From: Baylisascaris procyonis
Lineage: Eukaryota > Nematoda > Chromadorea > Rhabditida > Ascarididae
Assembly: GCA_037389465.1 (NCBI GenBank)
Contig: JAZARR010000214.1
Coordinates: 7,107,001-7,171,000, forward strand
Reading direction: 5' to 3'
DNA length: 64,000 nucleotides
Shown: positions 1 to 11,130 of the stretch, in pieces
Position numbering within the stretch: the stretch's first letter is position 1
How the letters are laid out: each line of letters starts with the position of its first letter
The notes under the pieces: model-generated
Told to the model about the DNA's origin: nothing
Seen by the model: only the letters and a program-made list of their open reading frames with translations
Database searches by the model: none
Program-made: the position numbers and the translations under genes

Positions 1-1113
1 TTAAATTTTGCACTTCTTTTCAGCTTTACATCCATTTTACTGAACGGAACGCAATTTACAAAGCACATATATCTAGACCACCTGCGAACCACATAGCCTC
101 AAAAAGCTTTCCCCATATGCAACCAGCCAGACAGTTTTAGGGAATGTAATCACGATTTTAAGCCCCGAAAGGAACGGAGTTTTTTTTTATGGAGAACCAT
201 CACTACTTGGTCATTCTAATGAAATTTGCATTCTAACAGTGGTTGATTGCGCTCAATCATGGTTTTATTCACACCCAATGATGTTATTCTTTGGTCATTT
301 GCGCCACATGGCACTTCTCTCAGTTATTTGCGCCATTTTGCGCTTCAGTTATTCAATCGTAGCTAAGGAAGCAATGCGGCGCGAATGACCCCTACTCTGT
401 CAGTCATTTGCGCCACATTGCTCTCTAAGCTGTGATTGAATGGTGTTAAACTCAGGAGATAAGTCTTAATAACGGTAAATAATAATAGCAACAGTGCGTA
501 GTTTTTTTCTTACTTACGTGGCGCCCTTTAAAAAAACAAAAAACAATCATAAGTTAATACCGAAATAACGTAGTAGAATCACACTGATTTGTTCTATTCA
601 AATTACTGCTGAGGCTACCTAGATACCTTTACATGATTTGTGACGCTGGCATTGACGTGTTCTGGGTTTCGAAGGATCAGGGGGGGGGGTCCTTAATACC
701 GATAGCACCTAGGGGGACATGCAATCCTAGCTAAAAAATAACACAAATATCAAGAATAAATGTTAATTATTGCTAAGTAATGTGAAAATTTTAAGATAAA
801 TATAAATTTTCTACTTACGCCTTACCAAAGAATCACCTTCAACTTCCCCAAGTTTTTTCACGGTCATTTGCGCCGTAGATGGATTGTAATCATCGTATTC
901 TGAATTTGCACATTACTACCTTTGTAATTTCTTTTTAAACTATAGAGATTCGAGTTTGAATCTTACCAATCTAACTAAAATAGTAGCAAAAAATATCAAC
1001 CATCCATCGTCACCCTCCATATTCTTGTCGCAATATCCTCGAACGGATATTAGTATAATCCTAATTGCACTGATTTAAATTGTTAGGTCCTTAGTTGCTA
1101 TATTTGTTGAATT

Positions 1114-1158
1114 ATTTGCATATTTACAAAGCATTGTTTGCTTTGTAAATATGCAAAT
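1114..1158. repeat. Perfect inverted repeat, 20-bp arms, 5-nt loop
   Basis: The left arm at 1114-1133 reads ATTTGCATATTTACAAAGCA. The right arm at 1139-1158 is its exact reverse complement. The five bases TTGTT form the loop. The arms stop pairing immediately outside. It could extrude as a cruciform or fold as an RNA hairpin. The loop is too short for a typical microRNA precursor, so its function is unknown. Confidence 0.9.
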
Positions 1159-2945
1159 GCATTATTTATATATGTATGCATATGGCGACTTCAACTTTTA
1201 TGCAAATGGAGCTAAAGGCGGGAGTCCATACGTCAAGCAAGCTCATTGCGCATAACGCATACTCCATAGATGATCTATTATAGTATTTTATACTTTATTT
1301 GTTAATTTGTAAAGAATTTATGCATATTAGAGCCCCCCCCCCAAAAAAAATTTGCATGGATCTTGTTCCAACCGGAAGTCGAATAATAAGTTTTTTTATC
1401 GCTTTATAAAAAAAACAACTAATTTAGTTAAAATATCCATGCATTATTCGACAATAATAATACTTGTTTTAAGCTAGGAAATTGATTGCTATGAGGAAAG
1501 AATTGCAAAAGCACATGCCGTGCCGGCTTATTTGGCGTGCTTTCCCACTTGTTATAGTTTCAAAATCGTCACAATTGCCTTGTAAGGTGCTAATGTTTTG
1601 CGTATGGCAGTTTTTAATCCCACGTATAGATTTACATTTTCATCGAATATTGTAGCGTATATATATGCAACCTATGCTTAGAGGGCGAAACATCACGAGA
1701 ACGGAAAATAAAATTTTTTGGTTGAGGTAAGGTTTACCTGTCCAAGTTTGAAATAAGCGGAAATACTAGATGAGCTGGTGCTTAATATCAAGTAGCCTGG
1801 TGAGAAAACGAGACATGGAGGTTTTGCTTTTACAATATTAAATAAAATATAGGGTTTCGAAGCAGGTGTCAAATGACATTTGCTTCAGGTGAGTGGAACA
1901 GATGAGATACCCCACGGCTTTAGCTTTTTTTGATTTTTTTACTATGTGTTGTTCGTGTATTCGTCGTCGTTTTTCTCTACTTGTGCCTATTTCGGGAAGA
2001 GCAGGTGAGGATTGATACCAATTCTGGGAATTGTTAAGATTCAGGTGTAAAATATCAGGATAATAGGAGATTGTTCTTTAGGGGAGTCGATGAATTTAGG
2101 GTTATTACTTTTTAGGACATTGCAGATACTAAAAACGGGGAATGTAGATCACGTTGTCCACGTATAACCACTTTAAGGGAAATATTCAATTGGTAGAACC
2201 AAACCCCCAAAAACGGTTTAGCGAAAAAAAAGGGGGCGACGGAAAGGTTTCATGTTGAAACGATCGCTAACATGGAGAAATCGGTAATCGAGTAAGGTGG
2301 TTATCATAACGGTTGAACTATGGATTCCCATATCCGGATGAATGTTCTTTAAAAAAAATGTATTGCAACCATATCCCCGCAAATGCAGACATTCAAACTA
2401 AACGTATCCCAACTCATTCATTTACCTCACTAATTTCAATTCCCAGCAAAACCTTACATGGTTGCCAATAACACGGACTGGTAGGATCGAACGAGTCTAC
2501 AATGCAAATCCACTCAGCGAAAAGCATATTATGATGGCGTCATTGTTGCATTCAGCTATGTATGTGTCTGTCTGTGTCCATCTGTCTGTGTAACTTCAAC
2601 TCAGAAATCGCAAAAGCTAGTTATGAAATTTGGTGTATGTCATATGCACTATAGGATCACCTCTTATATCGCATTTTGCGTCGATCCGTTGATCCGGTCG
2701 ATCACGAATCGATCACCTGATCTAATGTGCTTCTCGGTTCGTTCTTTTTGAGGAAGTATTGCTTTAGCCTTTTGTGGGATGACATTTATCTTCGATGTTA
2801 ATTATTAGTATCACCGAGTAAAGTTTTGATATTTACTCCTTTATATTTTTAATAAATACTGTGATGGTCGTATATTCACCTCACCTCGATAACGAAATAC
2901 GATAGATAGCCACATGAATGGGCTTCTTAACATTTTCTTTTTAAT

Positions 2946-2955
2946 GTATTTAAGG
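2946..2955 (+). promoter_or_regulatory. Possible spliced-leader acceptor before RAE1 start
   Basis: A pyrimidine-rich run (about 2934-2942) leads to an AAG at 2952-2954, one base before the RAE1 ATG at 2956. This is the arrangement of a nematode trans-splice acceptor with an almost absent 5' UTR. It could instead be the 3' end of an ordinary intron with an upstream non-coding exon. Only the sequence context supports it. Confidence 0.3.
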
Positions 2956-5900
2956 ATGTTCGGTACAAGTGGTGCATTTGGTTCAAGACCAAGTAATATT
3001 TTCTCATCGCCAACTTCAACGCAGAATCCTCTTCACGATATTGAGGTACTCCGGCGTTCATCGCTATCAATCTCTTCATAACCTCCCAATTGAATTCTGT
3101 AACCGATACGATCATAGGATCTGCAATTCCTCGTAGAGATTTGATCCGTATGATTTTCGGGTTACCACCAAGTTGAAAATTTGCCCACTTTGGGGAATTT
3201 GATTTTACTACTGGGATGTTTTTTTTCTCATCGGCTACATATTGTTGATGTAAACCCTTGTTTTATATCCCTAAAACGTCCTTATCTGGGAAGGGGTTTT
3301 TTCGATTTTTTCCACATCCTCAAAGAATCCATTTGCCTCTTTCGTTAGTTCTTCTGAGCGAAAGCTTTTGGTGGCATCTCCTCGTTGATATTATGTCAAA
3401 GGCACCGTATTTATGAATTCAAGGCGTGTCTAAAAAAATGGTTGAGGCACACAATTTGAAATATATGAGCGACCAAAAAAAGTGACGGCGTCAAGGCTTC
3501 CTTTATTCATCGGAACGGCACATGGGCAAGTTCCAAGTCCAGGTGTTTTTGCTTCTGATGTGTCAAATCTTCAGGTGTTATAGACACCAAAAAAGGTCTC
3601 CGACTAACGTCATTCATTTTTGTTCACAAAATTGGCAGTGAAAGGCCGGTCTGGATCGGTGGTTCTGGTTGGGAATCTTTTCAAAGAATAAATTTCTCCA
3701 AAAATATTGTCCAACTTTTCATACTTCAGTTTAAAAGTGAAGCATAATCTCCTTTCTGACCTTCTACCCTTGCGCTTTAAAAGGATGAACAGAGAAAGCT
3801 GAAAAAATAGTAGTTTCGAAAAGAGAGCATTTGTTGGGGGGAGGGGGGGGGGAACGCAGCATTGGGCTTTGAGCGCAGCCAGCCAGTATACTGAAATCGA
3901 GATTCCGAGAAGCAGCGTGGTAGATCTTTTATTGGACTTGAACATTTTTGGGCGTTATAGTTGGTCTTCCTAAACAGTAAAATGGACCAAACTTAAAAAA
4001 CAACCATGAAATCTTTAAGCCATTGAGGTTTTCTTTGTACTTACTGATGTAATAAATTCTAGGTGCCATCACCTCCAGATGATACAGTACAAGCATTAAA
4101 GTTTAATCCACCAATTGCTGGTCAGCCGGTTTTCCTGGTGTCAGGTAGTTGGGATTCGGTGATTCGAGTATGGCAAGTGAATGAGACTGGTCAATGTGAT
4201 GCGAAAGCTCAACAAAATGTCGGTGGTCCTGTGCTAGATGTGGAATGGTTCGAGGTAGGGCTGCCTCGAGCTTTTCATATTACAACTTATTTGGCATGTT
4301 TAAGTGTCGACCAGTTGTCCTACACCGTTTTTCTTTCAATTTCATTAAAAAGTTTTCTATTCGATGTGAAAACAATTCGAACTCTTCTTGGTGTTCTTTC
4401 CCACTACCTTTATTCATGTAGAATAGCTTATTTTCCGGGCGGTTAACTTTATCAATAAATCTATGCAATTCGATGCAATCGGAATGTTAGGAGAAGATGT
4501 ATGGCCGATTCCAACTGATGATTGCAAACTTGCTTCATTAGTCAAACTTTGTGATACTAGACCAAAGTGCACATACCTCTCCGCGTCTCTCATTCTGTCT
4601 TCTGTGAAGATCAGTCCTTTAGTTTGTATTTTATTTATTCAACTCGTCTAACATTGTTGTATCATTATGCACTAGTGCAGCAATTTGATGACGTCATTTT
4701 CTTTCACATTATTGTTTTCACTTTGTTTTCGAATTAAACTTTAAAAATTTTTACATTGAATGAATTTTTTGCAATTTCGTTAATTCATAATCCTCTTCAA
4801 AGGATGGAACAAAAATTTTTATCGCAAGTGCTGATAAACAAGTTCGGTTATGGGATTTGGCATCGAATCAAATGGTTGTTGTTGGTGCCGTAAGTGATTC
4901 TTGCTTTTTTATTCGTTAAAAAATTATTTTATGGTACTTGTATTCATTGCAATTAGGATAGTTGCTATTATTATTATTATTGATAACATAGAGCATAACA
5001 ATGCCTCATATTTGGTCTATTTTTGTTGTACCTGGCCGTAGTGTCGACAACTAGGACGCGAATTTTATTCTCCACTCAACGGCCAGTTATTTCCCATCGT
5101 TTACGGCTCGCACGATTTTCCGATGCCCTGTTTTTTATTCGTTTTTTTTTTCATCAGGTGATCAGTCGAATAATCGTGGATCACCTATGAATATTCCCAC
5201 TATCAATTTCCGGCGATTTTTGTTGTTGCCGATCATGATTTGTGATAAACGTTTACCAGTGATTAATTTCTTTGTTAGGAATTTGTGACATCGATTCACA
5301 ATTTGATTTTCGAGTAATCCCCTTTTGAGGTAGATCAAATTGTTCGACCGGCGTTTCGTATCTGGAAGAAGGAAGGACTCTAATTTCTTTATAATATTTT
5401 CTTTCCGTTCTTGGGCGGCAGTCATATTATGAAAAATTTTCACTCTATAAAGCTTATTTGTAATATCGTTGTGATTATTTCATAAAAACCCGAAAGTTTG
5501 CGGCCAGTCCATTCTCTTTTGGGATAGGGTGGATCTAGGATGCAGCTATACAACAGAAATTCAATGAATTTGGAGTTATCGCAACAGAATTGTTTAGTTG
5601 TTGTCATATATCGTTCAATATGATTTTGAATAGAGTCCTTATTCTAAGAGGGGGAGGGGAGGGGGGGGGAGAAATCATAAATACTCTTAGCAATTTTGGA
5701 GTGCCACTGAAAATTTTGTTTTTTTTTTTAGTATCTGTCAGAGAATTTGAAATGCAATAGAATCGGCGGAGATGCATCAGGTTGGTTAAGAATTCGTTAG
5801 AAGTCATCGGTTAAGTTCACAGTTCGTTATTCGGATCAAACCCGTTGGCTGATTCAAATCTAAGCGCATATCTGAACCTTATCACTTCAAATATATCATT

Positions 5901-8900
5901 GTTTTATGTTGTATATTTTGCAGCATGATGAACCAATTCGGACGTGTCATTGGGTGAAATCACAGAATTACAGTTGTCTTATGACTGGATCATGGGATAA
6001 AACATTACGGTTTGTTTTCATTTTTATTTTTTGTGATTTAAATGCTATGAGGGTATTTATTGGTTTGCGGGACTTGTTATTATTGATTGTTATTATTAAA
6101 TATCTTATTGATTGATACATTTCGATATTCAAAATATGTTGCCACCTCGAAGTGATGGATTTCTCTTTTAGGAGAAAATTAGAAAGAGGGGGGGGGGGAA
6201 GGAGGGTGAAAATTCTGTTCGGATGAATATCCAAAACAATTTTTAATTTTTTTTTTTTTTTTTGTTGTTGCTGTTCCTCTCATCTGGTTTACGTCATTTC
6301 GATGCTGTTGATATTACGTTGTTGAATAGATCGGCAGGTCGTTTTTTCCTTTCTATTGAATGAGACGAGAGCAATCGGGAGACTCTCAACACCTCGGAAA
6401 CTCATTTGAGGCATGCAGCAATCTGTCTACATGGAGGAAAACATAGATTGAATCTGATCATGGTGATATTTAAGTGTTGTATATCGTTCTTACTGTGACA
6501 GCAACTCATCGATTCCATACAACTATTCATAAAGCATTTCAGATTTTGGGATATGCGCCAACTTCCCACGCAGACATCATTAGCGACAATACAATTGCCC
6601 GACAAAGTTTACTGCAGTGATGTTTTATATCCAATGGGAGTGGTCGGCTTAGCCAATCGACATATGAAGGTACACTTTTCGTGGTACTTTTGTGGCTGAA
6701 TGAATCATTCCGAGAGCTGTTTTAGAAAAGAAATAATTGGGTTTTTTAAAATCGATTGATTCTGCTTTCGTCGTTCGTCGTTTTCCTAAATATCCTCTTC
6801 CTTGGCCTGATTTTAATTTTAGTTTCTATGACGCACTGAAACTTTTTGCAGGTTTATCGACTAGACAGCGAACCAGCCGAAGTGAAAGATGTAGAAACGC
6901 CTCTTAAATTTCAGGTAACTCACTTACTGGTTACGGTTATTTTATTTAGGGGATTTATATAGGAATGTAAAAGGTAGAACTTTATGGGTGCTAATGATTT
7001 CACCAAGGAAGCCTAGCAGGAAAATATCAAAATATGTTTAGGGATTGGCTCTTGAGGAGATGTTATCGAAGTGTACACCTAAAGAAAATGACCCTCACGT
7101 CCTACTAGTGCCGAGTTATGAGTAAACCGAAGCTAGGAGTTGACATCCCATATATCGTTTTACGTACATTTTTAATGTTGAGGGAGAAAGGGAATGTTCA
7201 TTTATTTTAGGCGTTAACGATGAGAAAAATTTGAATTGTGGCATAGTTATCAGTGTTTTTTTGAATAATCAATCTTTTTATACGTAATTCTCTCTTATTT
7301 CTTTATGAGATGATTCCCTCCCCTCTTATTTTCCATATTACTTACTGCGAATCATTCTTTGAATTTCGATTGCAAGATGAGTAAAAACAGCTCAGTTGTT
7401 GATTAGAGAGAGGGACAAGTTCGATCATATGATATTAGAAGGATGTATTACTTACCAGATTTGCTTTATAGAGTCGTTGTGTTGCAATATTCAAGGATAA
7501 GAGTAATGTTATGCCGACCGGATTTGCACTTGGTTCTATTGAAGGTGAGTCATTTAATATCAGTAATAATTTCATGCGTTTATTTGGGTGGGCAAAGATT
7601 ATATTAGGGCAGAAAATTTTAACTTGCTGGAACGATCTTTCACGATGGATGAATAAGTCATCTTTGTTTGCTTTTTTATTATCTGAAGTATCGTATTTGC
7701 ATCATTAGAAGACCAGGGTTTCTATCCCTCGTGCTGCTGAATGAGAGGAATTAAAATCCAAAGGGAACGCTTTAATTAAAGTTGAAATTTATGCCTTTCA
7801 TGACTTTGTTTCCATCATTTCAATTCCCATTCAACGTAAGGGTATGGATATTCGTGTGATAACATAGGTGTTGCCCGGCAAACTAAAATTTAGTGAAGGA
7901 ATTCTAAGCATACCAGGATCTATGTGGAGGTTTACAAAAGATTGAAGTTAAAGAAAAAATATGAGGCGAATCAAGAAATTACAGCTGGCAAATATTAAAA
8001 AACTCTTCACTTCACTCAAAAATTTGTCTAAAACTAGAGGAAGGGACAGCAGGGATACACTATCATCTATAAAACTTCCAAACACTGACTTTTCACTTTG
8101 GTATCAGAGATCATCATTCGATTATGGGCAGAAATAAATTTATTTGTTTTTGAACCTTAAATAATTCAGCTGAATAAGCTCAATTTTATTAGCCTAAAGT
8201 TTAATGTCAGCTGCTAATTTATAGGCAGGGTAGCTATACAATATGTCGAAACAACGAATCCGAAGGATAACTTTACATTCAAATGTCATCGATCACCGGA
8301 GCTTATTAATGGATATCAGGAAATATATGCGGTAGGCTTTTACTTGTTATATAAGTATATAATTTTGCATCTTCCACCCATTTTAAATCATTCGATTTGA
8401 TTTGAATATAAGTTGACGATTGATCCACCTTCTGAGCTTCGAATAAAGTCGGTTCGATTCGTTCGTCGTTTCCTTTCCTTTGACCTCGTGACCTTCTAAT
8501 TCCAGCAAGATCCATATAGCATTCCCTTCAATAAGAGCCTGTAATGATGATGTTTTTGATAAATGCTGCAAGGTTTCATTTTCAAGTTCTTATCACTACA
8601 ACTTGATCTATTATCAGTCGGATTAAAATGCGGATTTTAGGTGAACGATATCGCATTCCATCCCAATTATGGTACTTTGGCAACAGTTGGCTCAGATGGG
8701 CGCATATCATTCTGGGATAAAGATGCACGTACTAAACTTAAGACCTCTGAACCGATGCCTGCACCAGTGACGAGGGCAGTTATACATTCGTCCGGTCAAA
8801 TGTTGGCATATGCGATAGGTTATGATTGGAGCAAGGTTCATCTTTTACATATCTTTTATGTCGGGTATTTATTTGTTTTTTCATTGCCTTAAGGCATAGT

Positions 8901-10380
8901 TGCAACAATCGTTTTGCAGCACTTAGATTTATGATTTAACTTTTTATAAATATTTACAGATGCTTTTAATTATATGATGTTTTTCACTGTAGTTTTTTCT
9001 AATCCGCCAATATCAGCAACATCTAAATTTTAGCTAAGAACAACAGTATAGAATGAGGTTTAACGATAATATCATTGACAATTTGACTTATTGTGGTAGA
9101 ACTTTTCTCGGCAAGTGATAGGGAAGGGTTGAGTCGAAACCCTTATCTGAAAGCTGTGCATTTTGCCATTCAATTCGGCTCGATTCTTCTCTCTGCTCAC
9201 CCCTCTTTCCTCACAATCCAAAAATGGACTCATCTAAAGAATAGCCGAATCTCCTCTCACCGTTTCTCGTTTTTATGCGATTTTATTTGTGCATTTTGAA
9301 TGTTTAACGATAAAGAAGTAAAACTTTTAAAGTTGGTGATAAGGCCCGATAACACTTCCGGCTATTGCTTATCCATAAGTTATCATTAGCCTTAGCAGTT
9401 TTATATTTATAAATCTCGATTCGGCTTTTTAAATTTTTAGCCACATTCCTTCCCACCAGATTTTTTTAGCCACATTATCGCAATTACAAGTCATCTCAAT
9501 GGCAAATAATAGAAAGTTCACAGTTGGTGACAACCAGCTGAACCTATTATATGCAGTTTTATTGAACCTACGGGTGGTTGATATTAGCAGTATTGAACAA
9601 GCAAATCACTACCCCCTCCCTCCATTCTCGCATGAAATATGAGCATGTCATGCTAATTAACAGAGATCAGCATATTCTGTGAAATATCTGAAATTCCTAC
9701 GTAATTTTATCTATGGTCTTCTCATGCCGATCTTTGTACCATATCATGCAGATTCACTAAATAGACTTTCAGGGTCATGAGGGATTTTGTACCAATAGAC
9801 TTTCAGGGTCATGAGGGATCTTTGTACCATATCATGCAGATTCACTAAATAGACTTTCAGGGTCATGAGGGATTTTGTACCAATAGACTTTCAGGGTCAT
9901 GAGGGATCTTTGTACCATATCATGCAGATTCACTAAATAGACTTTCAGTGATAGGGACTTAAAAGGATTCTTTTATAGGCGGCCAACTTAGCAACAAGCG
10001 TACTCATTGATCGGATGTAAATATAGTGAATATTACCGTATTTGTAGTGGTTCACCAATAATCACAGGATGGTATCACTGATTACCTACGGATGGTTGAT
10101 ATTAGCGGTGTTGAACAAGCAAATCACTACCCCCTCCCTCCATTCTCGCATGAAGTATGAGCATATCATGCTAATTAACGGAGATCAGCATATTTTGTGA
10201 AATATTTGAAATTCGTACGTAATTTTATCTATGGTCTTCTCATGCCGATCTTTGTACCATATCATGCAGATTCACTAAATAGACTTTCAGGGTCATGAGG
10301 GATTCAGTGCGGCGAATGCAGGTAGCAAGATTTTCCTACATGCTTGTGATGAGGAGATGAAGCCGAAGCAAAAGAAGTGA
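2956..10380 (+). CDS. RAE1: RAE1, mRNA export factor / nucleoporin (WD40), 10 exons
   Basis: The exons are 2956-3045, 4063-4254, 4803-4889, 5924-6009, 6543-6669, 6852-6914, 7472-7544, 8225-8331, 8641-8835 and 10291-10380. They sum to 1110 nt, giving 369 aa plus TGA; human RAE1 is 368 aa. Every junction keeps phase. RAE1 is a WD40 beta-propeller that binds the GLEBS segment of NUP98 at nuclear pores and acts in mRNA export and spindle assembly. Diagnostic stretches are HDIEV then PDD (residues 27-36), [11 protein letters not shown] (exon 2), [13 protein letters not shown] (exons 4-5), [11 protein letters not shown] (exon 7), [11 protein letters not shown] (exon 8), [20 protein letters not shown] and YDWSK (exon 9), and GHEG...MKPKQKK at the C-terminus. 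The start is fixed by the FG-like N-terminus [10 protein letters not shown]. Introns run from 182 to 1455 bp and several hold G tracts. The last donor (GTTCAT at 8836) is weak, and the last intron contains decoy acceptors. The family assignment is near certain. The exon 10 acceptor is supported by phase and by the conserved GHE. Confidence 0.95.
9566..9786 (+). repeat. Direct repeat copy 1 of RAE1 intron 9 / exon 10 boundary
   Basis: This segment is nearly identical to 10085-10304, about 518 bp downstream. Both share the run from ACCTACGG through the pyrimidine tract, the ACTTTCAG acceptor and GGTCATGAGGGATT. The downstream copy carries the real start of exon 10; this copy is a non-functional duplicate of the intron-exon junction. 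A few substitutions separate the two, so the duplication is not brand new. Confidence 0.85.
9773..9948 (+). repeat. Two tandem 88-bp units carrying decoy 3' splice sites
   Basis: Two consecutive 88-bp units lie at 9773-9860 and 9861-9948. Each holds two copies of the pyrimidine-AG acceptor of RAE1 exon 10. With the acceptor just before the first unit, AG dinucleotides fall at 9771-9772, 9805-9806, 9859-9860, 9893-9894 and 9947-9948. Four of the five are followed by the first codons of exon 10 (Gly-His-Glu-Gly). In the RAE1 frame each decoy soon hits a stop: TGA after GHEG plus nine residues, or TAA after GHEG plus nine other residues. The last decoy runs straight into TGA. Confidence 0.85.
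10085..10304 (+). repeat. Direct repeat copy 2, spanning the real exon 10 acceptor
   Basis: Partner of 9566-9786. The shared block includes the functional acceptor (AG at 10289-10290) and the first about 14 coding bases of the last RAE1 exon. Beyond that, only this copy continues into the conserved C-terminal coding sequence. Confidence 0.85.
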
Positions 10381-11130
10381 TCCTTCTTCAGCAAAGTTAT
10401 CCTTTTTTTTCATTATTCCCTGAATTGGATCTCATCATGTCTTCATGTTTTTGCATTGATTTTCTTGTTGTTAGCGTTATTTTGCAAGGGATACTTAATG
10501 AAAGACATCCTAACGAGAGGACGGCCCATAGACATCAAATAAGCCATATCGATATCGTTACATTCCTTATTTATTTATGAACCATCACTTTCAAGTGATA
10601 ATGCAACTGATAAATGGTGGATTCTTTTCGTTGATTGCTTTTTTCGAAATTCTTTGAAAGAATTTCGCTCTGAATATCGTTTTATTCGAAAGTCGGCACA
10701 ATGATCTACATGAATGATGTTGTATCTACATTTCGTAAATCCCATCACATATGCTTGCGGGAATCCACTGCTTCCTCCCCCCTCCGCACCCCCCCCCTCT
10801 TTCATCTGGACAATTGGTTTTATCGAAAAGAGAGGGGAAGGGTAGAGAAAGTGAGGTATAGAGGTTATAACTTATAGTTTAGAATCGTAGGTTTTGGTTG
10901 GTTGATCGGGGGCCATATTGCTTGGTTGTCATGTTACGATGCATATTTTGAACTCATATATTGCAGCGTTTATGTTTCCTATTGTTTTCAATTCTTGTGG
11001 ATGAACATGAGGATATCAGTTGTTGACGTTATGTGTTTGTTGCATTCATCGCCTCAATAAATTTTGTGCTTTTTATTTTTGGTTGTTTATTGATCCAGAA
11101 GGGGTCTCTTAGCCCTTAATGATCCTACTT
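10381..11130. other. RAE1 3' flank and intergenic spacer
   Basis: This stretch has no further exon that I can support. It contains C-rich tracts (10777-10782 and 10789-10797). The only canonical plus-strand AATAAA that I see is at 11056-11061, 676 nt after the RAE1 stop. Confidence 0.5.
11056..11061 (+). terminator. Candidate polyadenylation signal for RAE1
   Basis: AATAAA lies downstream of the RAE1 stop codon and just before the minisatellite. It would imply a 3' UTR of about 0.7 kb, long for a nematode, so an unseen variant signal closer to the stop is possible. Confidence 0.3.

Larger units (their letters stand above)
1..2955. other. Upstream non-coding region, no gene seen
   Basis: AT-rich sequence with no reading frame or exon chain that I can support. 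It holds a G10 run (680-689), a C10 run (1333-1342), a perfect inverted repeat at 1114-1158, four copies of a TTTGCGCC-containing motif between about 292 and 876, and a CTGTCTGT-type low-complexity patch near 2566-2592. The promoter of the RAE1 gene should lie here, but I see no unambiguous core promoter element. Confidence 0.6.

Noticed and set aside
3610..8571. Several 60-110-codon minus-strand frames across the RAE1 gene
   Set aside because: They overlap RAE1 exons and introns antisense and have no recognisable product.
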